Below, in pieces: positions 45,887 through 55,907 of a DNA stretch of 64,000 bases. The notes beneath the pieces are model-generated. The model was not told where the DNA came from. It worked only from the letters and a program-made list of their open reading frames with translations, and searched no databases. The translations under genes were made by a program, and so were the position numbers. The stretch comes from Liquidambar formosana (lineage: Eukaryota > Streptophyta > Magnoliopsida > Saxifragales > Altingiaceae), in NCBI GenBank assembly GCA_039720395.1, contig CM077831.1, positions 4,754,003 through 4,818,002 on the forward strand. Reading direction: 5' to 3'. Position 1 is the first letter of the stretch; each line of letters begins with the position of its first letter.

Positions 45887-47902
45887 CAATTCTAGTAAGA
45901 AAATATGAAACCACAAGTGAAACATTACTACCCTTTTCGAGACAATCCTATGCAAATCCAATGCAGTCATAAAGCCATTCTTTTCAAAACATTTCTTCTT
46001 TAAGAACACCCTTTTTTTTTTTTTTTTTTTTATTTATCAATAATGGGGACATGCCTTCTTAGAAAATGATGTATTTTAAGAAGTCTTAATCAAACCGTAG
46101 TTCTTTTCTCAAAGTGTGAAGATAGAGTGAATTCCTTTATCTTCTTTTTCTCTTCTTTCTTTTTATTTTTCTTCTCCTTTCTTTTCAAGAACCCTAACTT
46201 TTGTCTAGGCTGCCCTTTCAGGTTTTCAACCTAGCGGGTTTCACTTTTATTTTCTTTTTCTTTTCCTTTTTCTTGAATTTTTGCAATTACTACAATGACA
46301 AAGTCTCATGCCCCTTCTATTTATGTGAATAAATCTACCCCCAAGTTCACAGAATGTCATGCCTGTTCTTCTTCATCAAATTCAACTTATTCTTCAACCA
46401 ATTGAGACAAACAAATCATTCCACACGTTATGGAGTCTCATGCCTATTTCATCTCAGAACTTGCAAACTATCTCAATCATAGCAAATTCAACCCCATGAA
46501 TCTCACGGCCCTCTGCTTCACTAGACAAATCAGATGATTCCATAATGACTACTGCTGCCCTTTTTCCATCATTAAATTTATGAGAAGAGCCTAGGTGCAA
46601 AATATAGTAGGACCAAATACAATGAACCCTAGGGATAAATCAATGACCAACAAAGATTCCCAAAGGACGAGGTCAATAACCACTGAAGACATAAAGTCAA
46701 GAAAACAAAACAAATGAAGCAAGAACAAACAAAGGACGATGGAAGGAACAAGAACAAATTGGGAAAATGAAGAAAATGAATAATCATATTAACTCTCTTA
46801 GTAGCATGTAGTATTTTAAGCTCATTAGTTCAATGAACAAAACTGCTCCTTCTTAACTCAGTCACAAAGAATTGCTTTCAATGATTAGTTATGTGCAAAA
46901 CCTCTTTCTTTTTTCCATTTTTTTTCTTTTGATTAAACCGCACCCAAGGTGACTTTATGGGCTACCTACGTATCTCCACTTAATTTCATGATAGCACAAA
47001 ACAATGTGATCAAACAATATTTTCTTTTAGTGGAGAATCAGGTCTTCGTAGTTCAAAACATTCATCATTCTCTTTTTCAAATGCCCTAAATTTTTCCTAG
47101 GTCGCCATTTTAGGTTTTCAACCTAGCGGGCTTAAGCTTTACACATAACCACATAGGGACAACCCTAACTTGGCTTGAACTCTTCTTTGCATTCCTTGAA
47201 CGGATGATGTACTCGAACTCTTCTTTGCATTTCTCGAACGGATGATGTAGTCTTCTTGATCACAAGGTCTTCTTTTGATTGCACTTGATCTTCTTTGGTG
47301 CTCTTGTATGTTTGATCTATCCACTCTCTTTCTTCTTCAATTTTTTTTTAATTCCTTTTTTTTATATATAGAGAGAGAGGTAAATCATCTTTAGAAATTG
47401 AGCTTTGCAATCAAGTTCTTCTTTTGTTCTTTAAAATTCATCTTTGTAAGACTTCAGAACTTCTTTCAATGGCTCTATGTGATAGAGTAGGAGAGTGATC
47501 CCCATGTTTATCATTTTAAACTTTTCATTGTTTCTAAGTTAATCAATTACAGTCCATTCATTACTCATTTTGCATGCCCCTTGCTCATTGAGCGTAGGAG
47601 GAGCTTATTGAGAAATATTTTCATGCCACTTTGATTGTCAATTGATTGATAAGAAGGATGAGATAGAAAAAGCAATCTTTATTGCATGAAGAACTGAATG
47701 GAAAGCCAAACTAACAATGATAAGAAATAATAGACTCAAAGAACCCACTAACACATGCAACTAAAAAGACAAAAGAAAACTAGGGAGCAAAAAAGACGAA
47801 TCCCAAATCCATACTACGCCTAAACTCTTAAGCACAAATGGTCATGATGGAGCCAGTGTAACAGCAATCATTGAATGGAACCATAAGAATTGTCTCTTCC
47901 CC
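45887..47902. other. X interior, position expected for pol, without pol domains
   Basis: No RT, integrase or protease motif on either strand. Contains T-rich tracts (46009-46035, 46905-46930), two copies of TTTTCAACCTAGCGGG (46215, 47115) and a 44-bp duplication at 47171-47258 (GAACTCTTCTTTGCATT unit). Confidence 0.65.
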
Positions 47903-48742
47903 TTAGTTGAAGCCTTTATTGGGAGCTTTAGGCTTGGCAATAATCCCCTTATCAATAAGGTCTTGAATCTCATGCTTTAACCTCATACAATTGTCAGTTC
48001 GGTGCCCTCTGCTTTGGTGGAATTCACAAAATTGATACTCATTGTACCAATGAAGTAAAGGACTGGGTGGTGGCTTTGGGGCGAGAGGCTTTAAGACACC
48101 ATTGGTCCTCAAATTGTAGAAGGCTTGATTTAAAGGCATATAAAGATTGTCTAGTTGGCGACGCACCTTAGCAGGCCGAGGAGGTTGTTGGGGACTTATA
48201 TCAACCATAGCCTTCTTAATAGTAGACTCATGGTTGTCATTAACTTCTGTAGTGGGATTTTGGAAAGGGGTTTGGGTTTGAGAGAATGGGTTTATGGTCG
48301 CCAAGAAAGGATTTATGGGAGGCCTTTGAAGAACACTTGGATTGGTGGTTGGTTTGGGGAAAGTAATCACCCCACAGTCAATAAGGTCTTGAATCTCATG
48401 CTTTAACCTTACACAATGGTGTGTGTAATGTCCTTTACTTTGATGGAAATCACAATATTCATTTTCTCTAAACCAGCGAGGCAAAGGATTAGGTACGGGT
48501 ACTGGATCAAGTGGTGACAATAAGCCCAAGATTTCCACTCTTCGAAAAGCATGGCTCAATGGCATGTTGAGTTCAGTGAATTGGCGAGGCTTCTTCTTGA
48601 CAGCTTGGGCTTTCAAATTGGCTTGGCGTCTCTTGAACTTGGGAACTCTTGCAACCTTCGATTGGGCTTGATGAATAACTTAGACAATCACATACGGCAT
48701 CCCCTTAAAGTCTTCTAATGTTGTGTTGCTAATTCCAGCCAT
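47903..48742 (-). pseudogene. short gag of X with two zinc-knuckle modules
   Basis: The ATG at 48742 opens MAGISNTTLEDFKGMPYVIV, stopped by TAA at 48680-48682; the frame then continues for 237 codons from 48616. It contains two copies of an about 90-residue module. The first has MPLSHAFRRVEILGLLSPLD and CDFHQSKGHYTHHC; the second MPLNQAFYNLRTNGVLKPLA and CEFHQSRGHRTDNC; each is followed by RLKHEIQDLID. The motif CX2HX4HX4C-like (C-x-F-H-Q-S-x-G-H-x-T-x-x-C) is the nucleic-acid-binding knuckle of Tat/Ogre gag. The capsid core present in the related frame at 60317-61024 is missing here, so this gag cannot build particles by itself. Confidence 0.8.
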
Positions 48743-49927
48743 GGTGGTGACAATGGGTTCCACTCTAAACTTAACCTTTTAAAAAGATACCACAGGTTCA
48801 ATCAATCTTCTTTAAATAGAAAACTTTTAATTAGGCATAATCCAAAATAATTTTGTTCTATGACTACATTAAATTTGACAGAATTTGACTTTAAAAAAGG
48901 TGCCCCTAGTTCAAATATATATATACACTTTTTTAACAAAAGGGTTCAAAATTACTATGCCCCCTAGTTAGACAATTCAACCTTAAATGGACTTTTGGGT
49001 CCAAGGGTGAAATGCCATACTAAAGGTATAGGGAATTAACACTTGACCTTAGACCTTAGCCACTAAGCACCATCAAAACAATTAAGCACTCACATTTCCC
49101 AAAACCATGACAACATGGTTATGCAACCACTAATGGTGGACAAAAGAATTAGGCTCAAACTAAACATGCCCCTAGTTGGACACTTCATCCTTAAGGGTGC
49201 CCCTTGGGGAAAAGAATAAAGTGACATACTAAAGGTATGTAAACCTATTGATTTTAGAGTCATGTTACCCATTAGAATTAACCACCCAAATAGCATTCAT
49301 TCATATCTCAAACCGCATTCAAGAGCAAGAAACCGGATCACTGTATCGAGGGCTTTGTATCATCTTCTCAAAAAACCATGACATGAATTGCATTGCCATT
49401 CATTCCACTCACATTCATTCCCACAACACACATTCATGCCACACATACTTTCATTCTATACACACATACATTCATACACACATCCATTTTGTACCTGCAT
49501 TCATTCCACGAGTATGGTGACTTTAAACTAGGCGAGTCCATGTGTCCTAAATAGTCCACTATATGCACTAAAAGGGTAGGATAGTGTCCCCTACTTGCTT
49601 GAATCAACTATATACCTATCACATGTGGCATAAGGCATGCCGTGTGAGTCAAGTGGTATGTGTTGATCCATTTAATATACCCAAGGGTAAAACCCAAGGA
49701 TACGTGGCAAGAGGAGTTGATAGCTTCGCAAACATGACACCCGAGAATGAAGGGAATGGGGTCAAGGCTAGGCCAATCAGAAAAGGCAAGGATACATCGA
49801 CCTATCATTCAAATGCAATTGCGCACACAATGCAATAAAGTAAGCACACATTCAAGCATATGCAAGTAATTGACTTTAATTTAAGTAATTAAATTAGCCC
49901 ATATAAATTCCTTGAGTCTAGTCCACT
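48743..49927 (-). other. X leader between primer-binding site and gag
   Basis: Non-coding leader with a CATTCA/CACATA-rich low-complexity stretch at about 49389-49500. Plus-strand frames here (49248-49520, 49584-49838) have no family character. Confidence 0.6.
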
Positions 49928-49950
49928 AATCCCCAGTGGAGTCGCCAGAC
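49928..49950 (-). other. X primer-binding site
   Basis: Minus strand: LTR end ...GGTTCACA, then GTC and TGGCGACTCCACTGGGGA. This is the form of primer-binding site seen in plant Tat/Ogre elements. It fixes X3 as the 5' LTR and the sense strand as minus. Confidence 0.85.
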
Positions 49951-52900
49951 TGTGAACCACGGGTTTCGATCCGGGAAGAGGAAGGAAAGAACCCTTCTTT
50001 AAAAAGACTTGTAGAGATTTAAATTAATAAAAATCTGGTTTTTAAAAGGTTCACAAAAACATAACAAACAAGGAGTCGCCACCTCATTTTTAGGAAAATA
50101 GGAAAACCATAAAAACAGTTTTTTAAAAGAAAACCTTTGAAAGCAAACCACATGACTCCGATTAAGGAAAAGCAAGTCTATCAAAACAAGAGAGGATTCG
50201 GAGACTAAGTTACGATGTGGGAAGGTTCTAGGAAACATCCTATAGGCACCCACGTTGCCCTAAAATGGGTCTTTGAATTTATATGAGCTATTTCAATCAC
50301 TTCCTAATTAGTTACCATGCACATGCAAAGAATCATCCATAAATAATCCACACTCATCCATGAACATCCATAAAGCAATAAACATCCATAAAGCATGCAA
50401 ACATCCATGAACAAGTATGAGAGATATGGAAAGCAGGCAAGAGAGGGAGAGAATGAACAAACAAATCCATCCTATCCACTAGCAAGTATGTGATGGACAA
50501 ATGAATAAGCAACAAATCCATCCTGTCCACTAACAAATATGTGATGGATAAATGAATAAGCAACAAATCCATCCTGTCCACTAAAAAATATGTGATGGAT
50601 AAATGAATAAGCAAACAAATCCATCCTATCCACTAACAAATAAGTGATGGATAAATGTATAAGCATGGGTCCATCCTATCCACTAGCATATATGTGATGG
50701 ACAAATGAATAAAAAAGAAAGAAAAAAAAAACGAAAACCTAGGATACTTAGTATCCTAGGGCAGACTTGAACATCAAATGAGCGCCTACGTACCTTTCAT
50801 ACAAAGATTTAAGGATCAAAGTCCACGTAGTTCGATTGAGAAGGGGTTATTCCCTTTACAATGAACTATAAACCCTAAGTTTCCATTAAAAGAAAAGAAG
50901 AGTTTAAAAAGAAGAAGAGTTTCCAAAAAAAGGAATTTGAGAAAAGATAGAATTTGAAAAGAGATAGAACTCCAATTCAAAAAGAAGTTTGAGAAAAATA
51001 GAATTCTAAAAGAGAGAGAAATCTAATTAAAAAAGAAGGTTGAGAAAAATAGAATTCTAAAAGAGATAGAACTCTAATTAAAACAGAATTTTAAGAGAGT
51101 TGGAAACTTAGGACTTCTAATCCAAAGTAAAGACAATAACCCAAGGGGGGAGAAGAGAACAACTCACACAATACTCACCATGAACCACTTACCATATGCA
51201 AATTATCCCGAAACATCGAGAAAACACCAATTAATCACCCCATGTATTCTATAGGGCAATTTTTAAGCTCAAACCATTCATATTCATACTCAAATCATCA
51301 TTAGAAGACCTAATTCAAATCTGGAAAGAATACTAAACATGCATATAATGACCTAACACTCATGCAAATAACAAAAATCAAAAGAAAAACAAAATCCTAA
51401 TATGCTCCTATATGCTCTAAACACCCTAACATGCACAAAACTATCAAAAACATGCTAAATATGAATTACCATGATGAAAATATCATATGACAATCCAAAA
51501 CATGAAAATAAAATCTAACATGATGCCTTAGGTAAGTACTTTATGTAAGAATGTGAAATAATCATCCTTACAGCGAGCTTTCTTAAGTAAAACTATCCGG
51601 AGATAATTTTACGTAGAAACCACTCCACATGAATGATTTCTTCACATATCCTACGTAAAATATATACCTAAGAATGCAAAGAAATTGACAGCACACTTAA
51701 ACACACTCCAGAGAGCACCTATGCACAACCTCACCCTCTAAGGACGATAATTATCCTCGAAAAGAATAATCATCCATACACCTATGAAGACGAGGCTTAC
51801 ACTGCAAGTGTACTATACAAAAGATGCTTAAAATCATGCATATAATTGAACCATGAAGAGAAAACGGCCTAAACACATCAACTAATTTTCTGTGCAAAAC
51901 GTACCTCTATCCTTAAGAGAGAAACTATCCTAATAGCAAACAATTCACAATCCTACTGCACTAACATGCTTTCCCATCGTATTTGAATCATATACACTCT
52001 AAAATATAGAGTATATATGTTTCCTAATTCAATACTAAGCCATAACTATGCAGAGAATGGAGTAGAAGAAGAAAGAATTGTAAAAGGACGCAAGTAGACT
52101 TACAACAAAGCAAATGTCTTCGCTGCTTTCTTCCTTCTCTTTCGCTTGGTTCCCTTCTAGTTCTCCTTTGAAATTGCAGTGGAAAGCCTCCTCCAAGTGA
52201 TATGGGTGTGTTCAAACTCGTGGTCCCTCTCTCTCTTATGAATATGAAGTGTCAAATAAGCCAAAAGTCCCCTATGCTGATGAATGAGCCTCTATTTATA
52301 ACCAACCAACCATATGAACCAATGGTTGAGATTAATTCACCATAAAATCAATCTAGGGCTGTAATTAAATCCCATGAATGTTAAACAACTCAAAAACCAC
52401 CTCCCAATAGGCTTAGAAGTCCTTTAGAAGGCTGAAATTCGGAGTGGTAGAGTCCCATTTTGTCAAAACTTCAAAAAGAGATAAATTAGGACGAAGGGCT
52501 CTGGTGACCGGTTGGGGTGAACCGGTCACCCGAGAGGAATCCAAAAATTTTGGAATTCTGACTCGGTTTGGACTTCGAACTTCAAACGGACTTAAATTCT
52601 TCATTTTAACTCCGATTTGAGTGATTCAAAAGCCCAAATTTCAAGGATTCAATGTAGAATAAGCCTAGAATATTCTTGAACCAAAAATCCATAACCACGG
52701 TCAGGTGGCTGGGTTTTCATGAGGCGATTACCCGAAAAAGGGTTAATTAACCTTAGGGTAATGTGGTGAACCAATCCAAAACCGATCAAATAATTAAATT
52801 GGCTCTTAAATTGGACTCATTTCATCATTCTAAGGTCAATGGAACACTCTGGAACAAATTTAGAAGTCAATTGGAAAATATACGAAGTAAAAGACGAAAT

Positions 52901-53167
52901 TGCCCTTCAAGTCGCAAAAGTTCTAATTAAGTATCCAAACCTATTTGGAATTGAACCAAATTTGACACACATATCCAAAATGATCCTAGAAACTAAATGC
53001 AAGTGATGGGACTCAACAAAGAGACAAAAATATGCATGCAATAATGACCTATCCTCCTAAGGCTTAAAAGGGCAAAAGTGTCCTTTAAGGCTTAGGGACT
53101 CCTAAATGCTTCTAAACCTAACCAAATGCTATCATGATCTTATGGGGTTGAAAATGGGGTGTCCACA
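49951..53167 (-). repeat. X3: 5' LTR of X (3217 bp)
   Basis: Ends TGTGAACCACGGG and GGGGTGTCCACA in plus reading. Five 51-bp units at about 50461-50710. A second copy of the primer-binding-site core, GGAGTCGCCA, lies inside at 50072-50081. Confidence 0.92.
52499..52534. repeat. LTR palindrome, short form (X3)
   Basis: Arms CTCTGGTGACCGGTT and AACCGGTCACCCGAG around GGGGTG, one mismatch at a different position from X2. Confidence 0.9.
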
Positions 53168-53984
53168 CATGTGAACCAATGGTTGAGATTAATTCACCAT
53201 AAAATCAATCTAGGGCTGTAATTAAATCCCATGAATGTTAAACAACTCAAAACCACCTCCCAATAAGCTTAGAAGTCCTTTGGAAGGCAGAAATTCGGAG
53301 GAAAAGAGTCCTATTCCATTAAAATCTCAAAGAGAGACAAATGAGGATGGAGCACTTGGGTGACAAGTTGGCCAACCGGTTGGACCGGTTGGGGTGAACC
53401 GGTCACCCGAGACCAATCTCAGATTTCCTCGGTTTTTGAAATTCTAGCCCATTTCGGACTTCGAACTTCAAACGGACACAAATTCTTCATTTTAACTCCG
53501 ATTTGAGTGACTTTTGCAAAATGGGGTATGGGTTTAGAGAGAGAAACTCTCCATTTTTGGGTTGGGTTGAATGGGGGGTATGAATAGTGCCCCTTGTATT
53601 TTAAAAACCCAGAATTTTCAGCACATGGCTCGGGTGACCACCCAAGCCTTGGGCGGCTAGCCACCAGGGCCTGGGCGGCTAGCCTCCCAAGGCCTGGTGG
53701 TTACCCAAGCCTGCTCTTTTGACTCCTCTTTCTCGCTTTGGCGCGTGATCAAACCTTCTTCCAAATGAGATATTCAACACTTTTTGAGCTTAAAATCAAT
53801 CAAATTTCACCTTGAAATCAATTCCTTGAATTGATTTTATGTTCGAAAGGGTTGAATATATTTCCCCTGTGCTATGCCAACTCAAGTGATAATGTGTTAA
53901 GTCATTTTCCTCTCGCACCATGCTTGTTCAATCTTGATAAATTGATCATATATTCTCATTTCAAATCTTGATTTTCCATCCCAC
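53168..53984 (-). mobile_element. X1: LTR resumed, with a Y-like palindromic block
   Basis: After the repeated CATGT the sequence continues X1 exactly (gaaccaatggttgagatt). X-family similarity stops near 53510. The remainder carries an 85-bp near-palindrome (53627-53711) of the type found in Y LTRs. The true LTR start (GGGGTGTCCACA in plus reading) is not found. Confidence 0.65.
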
Positions 53985-55725
53985 TTGGTTGAATATATTC
54001 ATCACTTGAATATATTCTTCCATTTCAAAAGTGTATTCACCCTTTGAATATGCTTCCTAGTTTCAACTCCTCATTCACTATCTTACTTGGTTAAATATAT
54101 TCATTACTTGAATATATTTCTCCATTTCAAAGGTATGTTCATCACTTGAACATGCCTCTCAATTCATTCTCACTTACTTGGTTGAATATATTCAACACTT
54201 GAATATATTTCTCCATTTCAAAAGTGTGTTCATCACCTGAACATACTTCTCAATCCTTTTCAATTACTTGGTTAAATATATTCATCACTTGAATATATTT
54301 CTCCATTTCAATGGTGTACTCATCACTTGAGTATACTTCTCAGTCTTTTTTTCAATCACTTGGTTAAATATATTCATCACTTGAATATATTTCTCCATTT
54401 CAATGGTGTACTTATCATTTGAGTATACTTCTCAATCTTTTTCAATCACTTGGTTAAATATATTCATCACTCGAATATATTTCTCCATTTCAAAAGTGTG
54501 TTCATCGCTTGAATACACTTCTCAATCCTTTTCAATTAGTTGGTTAAATGTATTCATCACTTGAATATATTTCTCCATTTCAATGGTATGTTCATCACTT
54601 GAACATACTTATCAGATCATTCTCTATCTTACTTGGTTAAATGTATTCATCACTTGAATATATTTCTCCATTTCAATGGTATGTTCATCACTTGAACATA
54701 CTTCTCAGATCATTCTCTATCTTACTTGGTTAAATGTATTCATCACTTGAATATATTTCTCCATTTCAAAAGTGTGTTCATCACTTGAATACACTTCTCA
54801 ATCCTTTTCAATTACTTGGTTAAATGTATTCATCACTTGAATATATTTCTCCATTTCAATGGTATGTTCATCACTTGAACATACTTCTCAAATCATTCTC
54901 TATCTTACTTGGTTAAATATATTCATCACTTGAATATATTTCTCCATTTCAATGGTATACTCATCACTTAAGTATACTTCTCAGATCATTCTCTATCTTA
55001 CTTGGTTGAATATATTCATCACTTGAATATATTCTCCATTTCAATGGTATACTCATCACTTGAGTATACTTCTCAAATCATTCTCTATCTTACTTGGTTG
55101 AATATATTCATCACTTGAATATATTTCTCCATTTCAATGGTATACCCATCACTTGAGTATACTTCTCAGTTCATTGTCACTTACTTGGTGAAATATATTT
55201 ATCACTTGAATATATTTCTCCATTTCAATGGTATACTCATCGCTTGAGTATACTTCTCAGATCATTCTCTATCTTACTTGGTTAAATATATTCATCACTT
55301 GAATATATTTCTCCATTTCAATGGTATACTCATCACTTGAGTATACTTCTCAGCTCATTTTCAATTACTTAGTTAAATATATTCATCACTTGAATACATT
55401 TCTCCATTTCAATAGTATACTCATCACTTGAGTATACTTCTCAGTTCATTGTCACTTACTTGGTTAAATATATTCATCACCTGAATATATTTCTCCATTT
55501 CAAAAGTATACTCATCACTTGAGTATATTTCTCAGCATCTTTTAATTACTTGGTTAAATATATTCGTGACCTGAATATATTTCTCCATTTCAAAAGTGTA
55601 TTCCTTGAATATGCTTCTCAGAGCTTATTCTCAATCACTTGGTTAAATGTATTCTTGACCAGAACATATTTCTCGATTTCAAAAGTATGTTCATTCGTAG
55701 TGGCTTGAAAATGCTTCTCTTATCA
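53985..55725. repeat. 91-bp tandem array of paired hairpins, about 19 units
   Basis: Units begin TTGGTTAAATATATTC at about 53985, 54087, 54178, 54269, 54361, 54451, 54541, 54635, 54726, 54816, 54908, 55002, 55094, 55185, 55277, 55368, 55459, 55550 and 55638. Each has two inverted repeats with the same 7-base loop ATCACTT: ATATATTC/GAATATAT and GTATACTC/GAGTATAC (or GTATGTTC/GAACATAC). Its position, before the LTR on the minus strand, is the 3' untranslated region where Tat/Ogre elements often hold tandem repeats. Confidence 0.9.
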
Positions 55726-55907
55726 ATTCTCAACCCCCAGTGGTTTAAGTATACTCATGACTTGAGTACACTTCCTTATTTCAACCCCAGGTTTTCAACC
55801 TCCTATCATTGTTGATACAGTGTGTGATTTCTCTAGGCTTTTGGCAAAAATGGGTTGTTCTTTATCATTGGTTCACAAGTGTAACTTGTTCGCCAATGAG
55901 AGGCTTC
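55726..55907. other. spacer between array and Y2
   Basis: A decayed array unit (about 55733-55775), then AGGTTTTCAACCT, itself a palindrome also seen inside X. No gene. Confidence 0.6.

Larger units (their letters stand above)
33857..53167 (-). mobile_element. X: complete RT-less Tat/Ogre-type retroelement carrying an antisense PMD gene
   Basis: Target duplication CATGT (33852-33856 and 53168-53172) and two 3.1-3.2 kb LTRs (X2, X3) define the borders. The primer-binding site TGGCGACTCCACTGGGGA on the minus strand next to X3, and a polypurine-like GAGGGGCATC next to X2, set the sense strand as minus. The only retroviral coding sequence is a short gag piece. No protease, RT or integrase is found, so it is a large non-autonomous element moved by relatives. 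On the opposite strand it holds a spliced plant-mobile-domain gene. Two Z solo LTRs are later insertions. Confidence 0.88.

Noticed and set aside
49584..49838. Plus-strand open frame in the X leader
   Set aside because: No family character and on the strand opposite to the element's sense strand, with no splice sites.
50354..50666. Open frames over the 51-bp repeats in X LTRs (also 34261-34470, 29281-29577)
   Set aside because: The unit length is a multiple of three, so a repetitive frame stays open by chance; there is no codon-level conservation to suggest a protein.
53985..55725. Hairpin array as CRISPR or as a centromeric satellite
   Set aside because: There are no unique spacers, the genome is a plant, and the array is short and lies inside a retroelement; satellites run for many kilobases.
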